The notes: generated by a model not told the origin, from the letters alone. A stretch of DNA of 64,000 nucleotides from Phoenix dactylifera (GCF_009389715.1 NW_024068498.1:62001-126000); one strand, 5' to 3'; shown: positions 23,155 to 35,919, counted from the first letter of the stretch. Program-made: numbers and translations.

Positions 23155-23247
23155 CAAGGTTTGAAAGAGGCTTTTGATAGTATGATTCCTGCAGCAGAAC
23201 AGAGAATATGCATGCGGCATGTGTATACCAACTTCAGGGATAAGAGG
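23155..23247 (+). pseudogene. MULE (MuDR-type) transposase fragment
   Basis: The reading QGLKEAFDSMIPAAEQRICM, then RHVYTNFRDKR, matches the plant MULE transposase segment with the conserved AEHR-C-RH--NF pattern. It opens behind a TTTTGCAAG sequence and ends abruptly at 23247, where an LTR-like terminus begins. No other transposase part was found nearby. Confidence 0.65.
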
Positions 23248-23760
23248 TGTCACGCCTCGAACCCCGCACTCGGGTCCGGTACTCGACCAACCGCATGAGC
23301 CCTAGAGCAATATCCTAAAGATCATACAAGGCCTAAGACGAACAAAAATCCGATAATTCCATAATTAATTAATTAATTCAAATAGATAAATCCAACATAT
23401 TCAAATAATCAAATTGCTTCGATTACAAGAGCATTCAATGTTCATCGGTATCAACATAAACTAACTAACTAGCTGATGACTCTGTCACTCGCTCTCTGCA
23501 CCCATTCCATCCATGTCTATACATCCTGTAGCTCTGAAAAAGAGAGAAAAGAGGTGGTGAGCTTTACAGCCCAGTAAGAATTTTCACACATCCACACCAA
23601 CTCAATAATAATAAAAGCTTGAAAACGTTGCATACATTATAAAATCGCAAATCGATTAGCAATAATACTCGAATGCAAAGCAAGTAATGATATCCAACTT
23701 GCCATCTACAGTTGCTCTGGCTTTCTTCCTGTGACTAAATTTGGAAATCAGAATGGAAAC
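23248..23760 (-). mobile_element. LTR fragment related to the Tekay-like family
   Basis: It begins TGTCACGCCTCGAACC, the same terminus as the LTRs at 12866 and 17085. It shares a GTGAGCTTTACAGCCCAGTA segment in the position where those LTRs have GAGCTAACAGCTCAGTAGGC. It belongs to a related but distinct subfamily. No partner LTR is seen. It is a broken remnant and the right boundary is approximate. It inserts into the MULE relic. Confidence 0.6.
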
Positions 23761-26255
23761 CCAGAACTCAAATTGGTCACCAGTGTATTAATGCAGAATA
23801 AAAATTCCTGAAGTGCGAACATAATATATTATTTAACATTTTGAATCTAAAGATGGACTGCACTAACTAGTGTTGTGTCCTTGCTTTTGCAAGTGCATAG
23901 CATAACAGACTCAGCAATGAAAGGTGAGCAGTGAAACTGAGACCATATTCCATGAATCCTGAAGTTAGATGTTCAAATCTTCTTGTCTTTATTTTTTATC
24001 TTTATTAATTTTTGTTATAAAATTTTGACATTATTCTTCCACATGTGGCATCTTTAGTAACCAAATTCGTTATGAAGTCTTCAGAGCTAAAACTAGAATG
24101 GATCTGGTGGACTACATATTGTAATTGTTTATTTCACTTCAGAGTGTTTTGGATGCAACTTGCTTTTCGGATGATGTTATGCACTCATTCCACAATCCAC
24201 CATCATTTGCCCATCAAAGCTGTATTAGTGACTTTAGTATTAAGACCCTTCTAACCTCTGTTTTGCATTATCTATCCCAGCACTCCCTTCAACTGACATT
24301 TCCTTCTATTTTTGATCAGTTCTACTTACCGCCAATTTAGTTAAAAGAAAGAGAGCCATTTATTGGTTGAAACAGCAGATAAACCTGAACCATGAAACAG
24401 AGTAAACCTTCTCAACTATAGCAATCTGCCTTCCAAAGTACTAAATTCAATACGTTGCATCAGTAAGAGAAAACCTGTTTCATCAAGACAACTTCGACAA
24501 ACATGTCTGCTCCTTAAATTGGTAAATTATGTGGTGATTACTTCCAATAATTCTTCAGATACAAAAGGGTGTCTCCAAAGGACCAAATCAATATAGAACT
24601 AAGTAATGATAAGGACTGGTGCCCCAGCTCTTTCATTCCTTTCTCAACTGATATTCTTTCTTGAGTTTGAGGCTTTGAATTAAATAAAAATGCCTATACC
24701 TTTAGATAAACAATTTCCGGTTTGTTAAGCTTGAATAGTTGTTTATTGAGTGCTACTAAGTAAGCCATCACTTCTTAAGTGATTTCTTCATGTTGATTGT
24801 AACCCTTGGCTGCCTTAAAGCATGCTTTTAATGATAAGAGTCAATTTAGTGCTTGTAAACCCACTTACATATGTTACTGCTTTTATTAGGTGATGCTCAA
24901 AATAGCATCATTTGATATCAGCACTTCACGTGAAAGTTTGTTGCTATTTTCTTGCTGTATTTTAAATATATATTTAAATAAAAAACTAAATAGAGTCATT
25001 ATTTTGCTGTTACAAGAGCCAACAAGAACCATCACAGAAAGAATTAAGTGATTCAATGAAATGGTTGGTTATGCATTCTCACTGTTATTCTCAACAAAAA
25101 ATGTAATTCATAAAGTAGGCTTCCAAAACTTCTTTCTTTGCTTTGTAACTGCTTGTTACAACATTGTAACCACAGATATTGCATTTTGGTCATAGCATTT
25201 GATGGTCATAATGTTTCACTGTGATCATGCTTCTAACTTATCTGTAGACTTCATCCACCATAAATTTGGACATGTTGGTTAAGAAATTTGTAGCAGGTAG
25301 CAGTACGTGACTAGCAAGCAGATGATTAGTTGAAAAGCCAACATGCAAACAAGTACTTGAGTTATGAGGCAAGCACATTAAGTTCTTCTGGCTACTTTTG
25401 AACCAACAAGTAACCTTTTATGATATTTGGTTGACAGGTAATAGTTTTGCTTCTACTGCAAACAAAAGTTTAGGAAACATCAAGAGTTAACTATGCAGAA
25501 GAGCGAAGTCATTTGCATACCATTGTCATATTTCATTATTTTGGACTTCAAATGATTACAGATAATTAACATATTCCCATGGATATATAGGTTCGAGATT
25601 ATACCTAACTCTTTAAAAAAGAGAATATGCATCAATAGTAGAACTCTTGGTGTTATAAATCTGATAATATGGTGAACCATTTTTTTTCTAACTAATGAGG
25701 TTATGTTACAATTTTATGTAAGAAAAAGCTACTTAAAGACTAATTTAAATTGAAATTAAATAAGATCAACAGTGATGGCAGCCCTTGGTTTAAGATAATG
25801 TGACACAAAGCCATTATTTAGCATATATTGCTGATGGTGAAAGGCAAGTTCTGTCAATTGTTTTAGGTAAATTCTGAAGTAGAGCATGAATTGTACGTGT
25901 TACTATCCCGACTAAATATATTTCTATGCATCTCTGCATGGTACAAGGGTGGTTGGGTGTACTCATATAAGTACTTGCAGAGAAGCAAGAGCTCAGTTTA
26001 AGAATTTTTTTTATTCTTTTGTGCACTTGGACTCATATTTTACTAGAAGACATGCCTTTCAGTCATGATCGAACTTTCCTTCCAGTAGCTTGTTTTACCC
26101 ATGATGAATATTCTTACTGAGGCACTTGGCTAAAGAGAATTCATGAGCATTTGTCACCAACTTAAGATAGCAGTTTCATTAATTGTTCTTTCTATGTTAT
26201 TTAGGCGGTTCTTGTATTGTTGCTTCTCAAAATTTACATTATGGTGTTGATGCTT
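23761..26255. other. Spacer with no recognised gene
   Basis: AT-rich sequence without convincing exons on either strand. I see no terminal repeats, and nothing beyond short chance frames. Confidence 0.45.
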
Positions 26256-26259
26256 ACAG

Positions 26260-26557
26260 AGAACAGCAGCTTTAGTACGATCTCTTAGTCAGAAATGATT
26301 GGCAGAAGCTGATAAAAAGAGGGGTAAACACACTGAATGAGCCCCGGTATCAGGTCCTATGGATATATAGTATTCCCACATCAATCCTAGTTTATCCTGT
26401 AAACGATCTAAAATATGTTCTATGGTTTTAGTTGTGCTATGTTGATCCTGGGGTTGCCCATGGAGAAGAGATGGAGCAGCTCAAGACTGTGGATAGCATA
26501 TTAATTAAGTTCTACAAGAAAGATTTCAGAGAAGATGAATCTAGGAATCCATCTAAG
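26260..26557 (+). pseudogene. Two orphan exon-like segments of an unidentified gene
   Basis: The clearer segment, 26432-26557, is 126 bp with a TTTTAG acceptor and an AAG|GTAATT donor. It is open in phase 0: LCYVDPGVAHGEEMEQLKTV, then DSILIKFYKKDFREDESRNP, then SK. An upstream candidate, 26260-26322, lies between CTTACAG and GGG|GTAAAC and reads RTAALVRSLSQK, one stop, then LAEADKKRG. Codon-like composition, splice signals and charged content suggest true exons of a decayed gene. I do not recognise the family. No start codon or further exons were found, and the ABCB gene ends 220 bp to the right on the other strand. Confidence 0.4.
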
Positions 26558-26779
26558 GTAATTATCATATGAAGATGAGCACTATATCAATTACTATTTT
26601 CTTGGCTCATGATTCTGTTATGTAATTTCATAGTCATTATGTTGAAAGTTGAAACTATGTCACATATCTCTTTCTTTATTGTAGTGCCCATCTAGGAATG
26701 TACCAAATACATGCGATATCCCTATCATGTATACTGAAAACCACTCGATGAACTTCAAACTGACTATTTTGCAACTCAA

Positions 26780-29700
26780 TTAACCTTCCATCTGGTTTTG
26801 CAGCTGGAACATCTTTAAATAAATGCCATGAGTTGCTGCAATTAATGTTGCATGCTTTCCCATCTCAACCACCTTACCCTTGTCCATTACCACGATCACA
26901 TCTGAAGTAATCACTGTAGAAAGCCTATGAGCAACTGTAATTTGAGTGGTTCTGAACAATGGCCCACTTTTTGATCCTAAGGCACTTATGACTTTTCTTT
27001 CAGATTGTCCATCCAGTGCACTGGTAGCTTCATCTAGCAGCAATACTGCAGGCCTCTTCAGTAGAGTTCGTGCAATTGCTATTCGCTGCTTTTGTCCGCC
27101 AGAAAGCTGGCAACCCTTTTCGCCGACGACAGTGTCATATCCATCTGGCAAGCTGCTTATGAATTCATGAATGTTTGCCTCAATTGCAGCCTCAATTATT
27201 TCAGTTTCTGAAGCACCCTCATTTCCATAGCAGATGTTGTCTCTGATTGAGGAACTAAAAAGTAGTGGCTCTTGCTGCACCAACCCTATTTGCTTTCTTA
27301 ACCATCGTAGATTGTATTCTCTTATTTCCTTCCTATCAATTAAAATCCTTCCTTTATGAGGATCATAGAACCTCAGCAGAAGGGCCAAAACAGAGGACTT
27401 TCCTGCACCACTAGGCCCAACAAGGGCCACCTTCTGTCCAGATTCAATAATTAAGCTGAAATTATCTAGTATAACAACTTCTGGCCTTGATGGATATTTG
27501 AAACTAATCTCTTCAAATTCTATTCTGCCTAAAATTCTTTCTGGGCTCTTGATTTCTGGTGAATCTGGTACAATTTCAGTTTCCCTATCAAGGATCTGGA
27601 ATGCAGGTGTTAGTATGCTGATGGCAGAGATGACTGTGGGTATCAAAGTCCATAGCTCAGTGATTGAAGGGACCGTGAGTGAAAAAATCTGGTATGATCT
27701 TATTCCATTCACAAAAGTCGCTTGTCTCTTATCAACCAACACTGTAGTATACCACAAGGCAACAGCATGTGCAATATTCCACAAGCAAAGTGATACCCCT
27801 TGAATCAATCCATACTTAATACTCTCTATCCTGCTGATCCGCATCGGTTCTCTTAACGAGAGCTTGGCTTTCTTGAGTATCTGCTCTTCATGTACAAAGG
27901 AGGCCACAGTTCTGATGTTGCTTGCTGATTCTGATGTAAGGGCAACAAGTTCTCGGTGAGAAACAGCGAAGTCACCTGAGAATCCTTTGGCTGATTTGGC
28001 TTGAATAAGACCACCAATGAAATGGCAAGGCATGACGGCCCAAGCTACCAGACCCATTCGCCAGTCAACAATCATACTTACAATGGTTGCTATTAGAATT
28101 GAAGAGATGCATTGGACAATAACAGACATTCGATCAGATATAATGGTCTTGATCATGGATGTGTCACCAACAACGTGTGAAGTGAGGAAGCCCACACTAT
28201 TCTCAGGTTTTTCAAACCATGCTATCTCGTTGCGAAGAACAGCTGCATAATTAACAGGAAATATTTTAAACTGCACTTGCACAAGGAGTGAACAAACCAT
28301 TTCAATTGCCTAGAAAGGCATTACATATTCTAAAAAAAATGAACTTTAAGCATGTATGCATCATCTGTAAGCTTCTTTTGTGTGGAATCCTTTTAAAATT
28401 ATGCTATCAAGGAGTTGATATTATCACAACAGTCTGCGAGATATTTATTGGTATGCTTGACTGGAGCTTAGTTATTGCTTTTGGAAAGAATTACTATTTC
28501 TTATGTTTCTTATGTGAATTTGAGCATGACGATTTGAAAAATAAAATCTTATGATGCCAGGTCTAACACTGTATCTGTACCTTTGCTGGGCATGAGTTTA
28601 TAGATCAAAATTCTCTGAGAGCATATAGTGCCTTATTGGGGAAAAAGCTAAGGATGTTGTAGAGATGTTTCCAGGTGAATGACATATTTTTCCGCCTTAA
28701 ATTATGTTAAGTTTTAGTTGCTAGATCTGTAATTGTCTTTTAATGATGCTCAGCCCTATGGTGATTTGCAATTTTAGCCAGTTGCCAAAAGATGCATTTT
28801 GAAACACTTGTGGAAACTTTGGAAGTGAGGCTTTGATAATCAAACAACAAGTTGATGTGGTTTTCTAAAATCAAATTGCAATTTAATTGGAATACTTAAA
28901 CAGAGTTTTGTGATATGGGTGTACGGTGACTGTAGCATAGGCAGCATGGTAAAGGTGAGATAAAGTACCTGAAAACAGAGTCTCCCTGAGGTTTCTCATG
29001 GCTGTTTCCCCAACCACACCATATAAAAAATGTTGCAAAGTGTGAGTAATTAATGTGAGAAGTCCAACAAGACAAAATATTACCGAATACCACCCTACTT
29101 TCCTCCTGGCATCTGGCTTGTAGTATGCTACTCCAATTGTCATGATGAAATATCCAAACATTGGCTTAGAAATACCAGAGACTGCTGCTGCAAAAGAACC
29201 TGCAACAGTCTTTGCAAGCTCAAGCTTGTTCAATCCAAACCAGATTCTGAAGAAGGGAACTGCTTTTCCTTTGATTTTTTGTATTTCTGGCTCTGGAGGA
29301 TCACTCAACTGATCTTGTTGTTCTTTAGGTGCTTCAAGGAGTTCAGAATCTTGTGTATGACTATTCTGAAGAGTCTCTGGTGCTTCTTCTATATGATCTA
29401 TATCCCTGGTTTAAACAATTAAAAGAAAATCATAATGCTGCCTATGTACATTTGTGTCAATGCTTTTATTTAAATTCAAATTCTTTTATTTCTTTAACTT
29501 CCTGAATCTATTACCTTGTCCCAGGGAAAATTATCAAGGCCAGGTCTAGTTTGTTTATCCAACCACGTTAAAAAATATTTCTGCATGCAACATGTCTTTT
29601 ATTGCCTAAATCTTTTCAGCTTCGATGACAAAAAAGTAAAGTAAATTTTACTTGTTCTTGTGATGTTAACCCAGACAGGTTTTCTCCTTATTTATCTATT

Positions 29701-32700
29701 TATGATACCACCTACCTCGATCCATTGTCTCCGGTGTCTGTCTTCAGATTCTGCATGCCAAATAAGTTGCAATAGAACTTGCTGCCTTCTAGCAATTCTT
29801 GGTGGGTTCCGGTGTGTGTCGCTTTTCCATTCTCAACCACAACTATGATATCTGAGTTGATGACTGTTGACATTCTGTGCGCTATCAAAATCACAGTTCT
29901 TCCTTGCATAGCTCTCTCAAGGGCATCTTGAACCAGCTTTTCAGACTCTGAATCAAGTGCACTTGTGGCCTCATCAAGCAGAAGAATTGGAGGATCTTTG
30001 AGAATAGCTCTTGCTATAGCTATTCTCTGTTTTTGCCCACCTGATAATTGTACTCCTCTCTCACCAACCTGAACTCATCAAATCAAACATTAGTTGCCTA
30101 GAAATATAAATAAGATGAATAGCAAGGAAAGCTAGTTGTGTGCATGCCGCTAAATAGTTGTTTGCCATGTCAAAGATTATGTGATTCAACTAGGCGGATG
30201 AGGGAATTTTTATGGAGGATTAGTGCAGGATGCATATTTTCTTTGTGAGGGACCTACTGTTGATATTTGCTTCCTCTCCAACTTCGTTAAATAATAAATA
30301 GACTTAGGGCATGGCATAGGCCATCTGTAGTATATTCATGTTTAGCTGTCTTATCTCCTTTGCCCTATCAACAGTTTCGGAGGATTTCTACTTTCCGAGT
30401 TTCTGTAAGGACAATAATCACTACCAAGTAAAATGAAGGATCAATTTGCCCATATTGAACTCTGCTTCTCTCCATTATCCTGATCCAGTGGTCTCAACCA
30501 AAGACCCCCTCCTTAGTCCTTGTTGGAGCTTTCTGCGGCTCATGCTACATAAAATTAGACCATCTCCAACCATTTTCCTCAATTTTTAAAGATACTTGCT
30601 CTAGAGGAATCACCACGCTACTAGTAAAATGCATACTATCAACCATATGTTGCCATGCTTAACTCTGTATATCTATCCACTTTGTGAATTTTAATTGTCA
30701 AAATTTGTTATCATGACTTTCACTCGTAATTTGATACTGAAGTTACAGTGTACATGGAAGTAATTTTCAGGTGTCAATCAGTTTTCTTCATTTCAAATCC
30801 TGATATTGCTCAGAAGAGCTTAGCCTTCTTCATGGCAGTGTCTAGAATCTTACCTCTGTTGAGTATTTATCTGGAAGTTGGGATATGAATGAGTGTGCAT
30901 TTGCTGTTGATGCGGCTCTCTCAATCTGTTCATCAGTTGCATCCAGGTTTCCGATTCTCAGATTATCTTCGATGGTGCCCGAAAAGAGTGATGGCTCTTG
31001 TGGAACTGCTGCTATGTTCCTCCTAAGGAATTTCAGATCCAGATCCTTGATGTTGTGACCATCTATGAGAATCTCACCTGCAACCATAGCTGACTGTTTT
31101 AGTTCTTGCAGAAGACATACAATCCCCATAGCATATATCAAAATTGTCCACTTAAAATGAGTGCATTCATTTTTTATTCACAGAGTTTATACTCTTTGTA
31201 CCAAGTCATTTACATGTATACATGTTTTTATGTCTCTGTTTTACTTGTTGCACATTCAATCAAGGGTGCACTTATATTCCTTTTATAAAGAATATGGATT
31301 TCTTTGTGAGTATAAAGAACACGGCTTATCTCTTAACTTAGGAATAAGGCCTCTGTCCATGGAAACTATGCTTGCCTTATCTCTGAAGTACTGAATTTAA
31401 AGATTATGTAGGTTGCAGCAAACCTTTGATTGGATCATAGAACCGTTGAATTAAGGAAATCACAGTGCTTTTCCCACATCCGCTGGTACCCACTAAAGCG
31501 ACCACTCTGCCTGCTGGTATGGACAGTGAAAAGCCTTGAAGGATAAGCTTATCCTCGCGCGACGGGTAAGAAAAATGCACCCCTTGTATGTCTATTTCTC
31601 CAACAATCTTCTCTAGTGTTTTTCCTTTATTTTCATAACTTATGCCTGGCTTCCTCTCAATCACCTTGAAAACTTCATGTCCTGCAGCTTTTGCCCGATT
31701 AAAGATCTCAAGGTCAGGTGCAGCATAAGTGATTGATCTGCATTTCAATAAGAAAACCAAAGCTCTTAGTTTTTGGAAACTACATAGTCATGATTATGTC
31801 AAAGATGGAAAAATAATCTTTTAGAATATTTACATTGCTCCAAAGAGAATGCTCATTACAGCTGCTAGTGTCTCTCCTCCATTAGCTTTTTTTGCGGTTA
31901 CTGCTACTGCTCCCACCCAAACAACCAAGGCCCATGAGCCGAATGTTACTGCTTGGAATGATCCCAGTCCCAGTCCTTTTATTAGTGCTTCTTTCTTGCT
32001 CAAGATGTGTTGCTTCTCCATGCACTGAGTGAAGGACTTTATTGCTTCCATCTCCCCAACAAAGGAAAAGACAGTTTTGATATGGGATACAGTCTGCAGA
32101 TAAATACACAGTGCATTGTATTAGAAAAGTTCATGATTGTTGCAAAACTGATTTTACCTATCATCTTTTCTCTGTGATCTAAAACATATGCTATCATTTT
32201 TTTTCCATCATGTAGGCTTTGAATTTCTTTTGAGAAAAATAAATAAGTTTCGGATCTCTTTCCTCTCCTTTAAAAGCATCTGTTATGTTCAAAATTAGGT
32301 TGTAGCCAAAGTACTACCTGCTCTACAACTGAAGTTGCTTCAGACAAGTATGTCATTCTTAGTGCTGAGATAGTATTCATCTTGTTGGTATATGTAGCTC
32401 CAATGATCAGAATAAGTGGCAGCACCAACAGAGTGAGCAGGGCAACTTGCCAGCAGCATGCAAAGGCAATGATGACACCAACAAAGAAAGTGGAGAAGCT
32501 TGAAACGAAATGGCCCAACTGCAAAAAGATCTATCAATTAATAACCAGTCTTTATTATGTAAAAGAGATGATCAAGTGTTGGTGAGAGTTCCCCATATTT
32601 GCATTGCTTTGTTACTGTCTTTGGAGGCCAATGCAACATATTTCTAGCGATATGTTTCTGGTAATAAATCGGTCTAAGGTATGCATACTACCTTCTCGCC

Positions 32701-35448
32701 AATTGCATCTTGTATGATACTCATGTGGTTTGTCATTCCGGTGATTATCTTCGCGGTTGTTAAATCAGTGTCGAAAGCTCCAATATCTTGATTGAGAACT
32801 GCTTTTAGAAACTCCAATCTGAAGCGTGCCATTTGTCTTTCGCTAGCGTACATGAAACATGAGATTTCTGCAATCCATATGTTACGAATTAAAAAAAGAA
32901 CATCTTGATATGGTAACATAAAAGATGCAAGTGAGACGGTTACGTGTTGCTGGTATTTTGTTTGGCATGGTTGGAATAACCGAGGTAAACTAGGCACCTG
33001 CTATATATTCGTAAAGACCTAGGCATCTGCTATATATTTGTAAAGAACGAGGCACCTGCTATATATTCATAAAGATGGATGGTTATTTTTGTATTAGTGC
33101 GCACAACACCTGAGCCTAAACTGAAACTACCACAAGCCTCTGGTAACAACCTAAGACCTCACCCAAAATGGCTAGCTGGAAGATATTATTTGGTTTTTTT
33201 GATCTTATATAAGTATTCAAGATCTACCCAACAAATAACAAATGTGGAACTAAACACACGCCCGCATGAGTATAATCACAAACACCACGATCAACCCTCG
33301 GTCAGTCCCAATGGATCTGTGTTGCAGTGTCCCCTAGTTCACATGGATTATGGGCTGAGTCCGCTCTGATACCATTTGTAACAACCTAGGACCTTACCCA
33401 AAATAGCTAGTTGGAAGATATTATTTGGATTCCTTGATCCTATATAAGTACCCAAGATCTACCTAACAAATAATCGATGTAGGACTAAATACATACCCGC
33501 ACCGGTCCTCACACCTTCCAAGTTTGAGTAACTCGTTTAAACCAAAGTGGACATGAGACAAGTTGTGGGTAGGGGTGGCAAAATATGACCCGACCCGTGT
33601 TCGACCCGCCATAAACAGGCTTGAGTTTGGCCTAAACAGGTTCGGATCATAAACAGGTTGACCCGTTCGGATCATAATTGGGTCGGATACATATTTTAGA
33701 TGTCTAACCCATTTAACCCGTTTAACCCGCTTAATATATGGGTCGGGTTGGATCAGATAACCGTTTAAACAGGTCGGGTCAGGATGGATTGGGCTAAATA
33801 GGTTAAACAGGTCGGGTCAGATTGGGCAAACAGATTAAACAGGTCGGGTCAGGATGGGTTAGGCTAAACAGGTTAAACAGGTCGGGTCAGGTTGGGCAAA
33901 TAAGTTACATGTTTATTAAACAGGTTAAACAAGTTGGCTCGGGTTACCTATTTATTAAACATGACAGGTTCAAGTTGTAATTCCTGACCTGTTTAATAAA
34001 CAGGTCGAGTTCAGGTTTATGATTTTCTGATCCGACCTGCATCGGATCCGATCCGTTTACGTCCAACCCGACCCGATTGCCACCCCTAGTTGTAGGGACT
34101 GAGGTTGCAATAGTGGCCTTTCAGCTGTGATATATAGGTGTCGTTTTGAGCCAGTTAACTAACAAAACACTAGAAATTGAGCTGCATGAACACATGGCAT
34201 ACAAAACAAACAGTTACCCTATGACTAAAAATGTTGTGAATTATTCTATCTATAATTTTGGTTACATGAAAATAGCAACTACTTTGCAACCAAGGAGGAC
34301 CTTCAGGATTAAAATTTGTTGACTAGAAATCTTGCTGTTGGCTTTTAATTTTGGAAGTACCGAAAGATCAATCATCAAATGGCGGTGAAACTAGTGCTGG
34401 AATCCAATTTGCCAAATGCCATGTTCAGCTGTATTTGATGCCCTGCTTTAATTGTAACTCATAGTAAGCTCAAGCCCTTTGACCTGTATGGGAACTCTCG
34501 CTCTGTATATCCAGCTATTTTAAACTGAAATATATTGTTGACCCTTTCTCTATTTGCTTAAGCTTTTAGAATCTAATAGTAAATTAACATACCATGAGGG
34601 CTCTGGTTTGCTAGAAATCATGAGTTCAAGTACTTACCACAAGTTTACAACAGATTGTGAATTCAAATTTTCCTCCATGTTAGTTACTTATTTATGTGTT
34701 GTTGGGCCGCACATGAAGGTGAGGGGAGGTCAAGTTTGATATATTGTTGACCCACTTCCTAACATCTTAAACTTTTAGTGTCAATTGGTTGGTTTCTCTC
34801 TCTCTCTCCCCCTATATTTACAGTTTAAGTGTAAATTTGCCGTGTGCATGATAAACATTTCTTCTAAGAAGAGTGATCCTTTATTAATCATATTCTCATA
34901 TACCCTCTATATAATCTTAATTCACCAAAAATATTATTTGAAAGATAGAACAACATAAAGACGAGGAAACACTTTATTCACCTAGAATTCCAGCCGGAAA
35001 TGTAGCAATGGCCATGTACCACACAAATGGAACCACCTATAACCACACCAAACAATTATTATAGGAGCATATCCAAAAGCAACAAAAAGTTACAAAACCA
35101 TTAAAATTCACTATTCCAATTGCAGTACCTTGATCTAAGATATACAGTTACCTTATCGAGTGCTCTAACCATGGCATCCTCATCTTTTATGTTGTTACCG
35201 AACGCCTGGAGAGCTTTTCCAAGTAAGAGATACCCGATGGGCACCGCCATGCCATGCACTACAGACCCACAGGTTCCCAACGCCATTAACAACCAATCGA
35301 TGGCATCAGCATAGCTAAGAAGCCTACGAAATGGCAACGGCTTCGTCTTAGATTTTGGCGATGACGAGGGAGCAGTCTTTCCAGTATTGGTCACATCTTC
35401 GGCCTCCGTTTCAGGCTTGACCGGGGGTTTGCGATGAAACGGAGGCAT
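26780..35448 (-). CDS. ABCB (MDR/P-glycoprotein) full-size ABC transporter
   Basis: Ten minus-strand exons join in frame into 1259 residues: 35448-35152, 35036-34982, 32867-32692, 32518-32318, 32093-31834, 31737-31424, 31077-30854, 30068-29716, 29405-28969, 28242-26780. All junctions are GT-AG. The layout is TMD1-NBD1-TMD2-NBD2, the normal full-transporter length. NBD1 has Walker [10 protein letters not shown] (413-421), signature LSGGQ (517-521) and Walker B ILLLDE (537-542). NBD2 has Walker [10 protein letters not shown] (1048-1056), LSGGQ (1152-1156), Walker B VLLLDE (1172-1177) and the H-loop His (about 1211). TMD2 contains [20 protein letters not shown] and ends of NBD-coupled helices typical of the group. 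The protein should use ATP to move a substrate across the plasma membrane; the substrate is unknown. Related proteins are often named ABCB19-like in databases, but this clade is not the Arabidopsis ABCB19 auxin exporter itself (from memory). The gene looks intact. Confidence 0.93.
32992..33077. repeat. Three tandem copies of a 29-bp unit in ABCB intron 2
   Basis: The unit AGGCACCTGCTATATATTCG plus TAAAGACCT occurs three times with a few differences. No function is evident. Confidence 0.85.
33141..33501 (-). mobile_element. TRIM-like miniature LTR element in ABCB intron 2
   Basis: Two direct repeats of about 125 bp (33141-33266 and 33377-33501) share TAACAACCTAGGACC-type starts and TACCCGCA-type ends. 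They flank only about 110 bp. On the minus strand AATGGTATCAGAGCGGACTC lies directly beside the right repeat, a methionine-tRNA-type primer site. Terminal repeats of this size with a PBS and no coding sequence fit a terminal-repeat retrotransposon in miniature. The repeats are visibly diverged, so the copy is old. No clear target duplication was found, and the outer ends are approximate. Confidence 0.65.
33570..34088. mobile_element. hAT-type MITE in ABCB intron 2, 519 bp
   Basis: Terminal inverted repeats TAGGGGTGGCAA at both ends are bordered by an 8-bp target duplication with one mismatch (GTTGTGGG at 33562-33569, GTTGTAGG at 34089-34096). The interior is a tandem-like array of AACAGGTCGGGTCAGG-type motifs. 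No coding sequence. TIR and 8-bp duplication point to the hAT superfamily. Confidence 0.8.
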
Positions 35449-35450
35449 AA

Positions 35451-35545
35451 TGGTGGTGGTGGTGGTGGTGGTGGTAGCGGCGGACTGGGCCGGTTGCAGA
35501 TGGAGTTGAATGGGGACGTAAGGAGGGGGTGGTGGGGTTTATATT
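35451..35545 (-). promoter_or_regulatory. 5' UTR and TATA-like box of the ABCB gene
   Basis: A GGT/ACC microsatellite (35451-35475) lies immediately upstream of the ABCB start codon, which has A at -3. A TATA-like AATATAAACC (coding strand) lies at 35536-35545, about 90 bp upstream of the ATG. Promoter assignment is inference from spacing. Confidence 0.4.
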
Positions 35546-35884
35546 GGGTTTATGAGACCGAGATAGGTGTGGGAATATGTGAGGGAATATGCTGGTGAGG
35601 TTGTTTGCATGGGACGTGGGAAGTCGCCCTCGCCTTTGGAAGCAACTGAAAAACTTGGTCTGAAGTGCAGGCTTCTGCCGGGAATTATTAATTCAAGCTA
35701 TGAGCTGTAAGTGAATGCCCTTAGGGATAATATGAAGCATAACGCTCTTTTGATGACCTCATGCCTTCTATAATTTATTTACGTGGTGTGGTTCAGTATG
35801 ATTCACAGTATCATTTCAAAAGAAGAAGAGTGCAATTTTTCTTTGTGGTCCATGCAAATGATTGAAGGAAAGTTCTCTCCGTGT

Positions 35885-35887
<3 letters not shown>

Positions 35888-35915
<28 letters not shown>
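35888..35915. repeat. GA microsatellite
   Basis: A pure AG run of about 28 bp lies upstream of the ABCB gene. The stretch 35920-36960 is AT-rich spacer in which I see no gene. Confidence 0.9.

Positions 35916-35919
<4 letters not shown>

Noticed and set aside
26780-35448. Naming the transporter as the auxin exporter ABCB19
   Set aside because: The TMD2 sequence resembles a separate clade that databases merely label ABCB19-like. Substrate cannot be read from the sequence.
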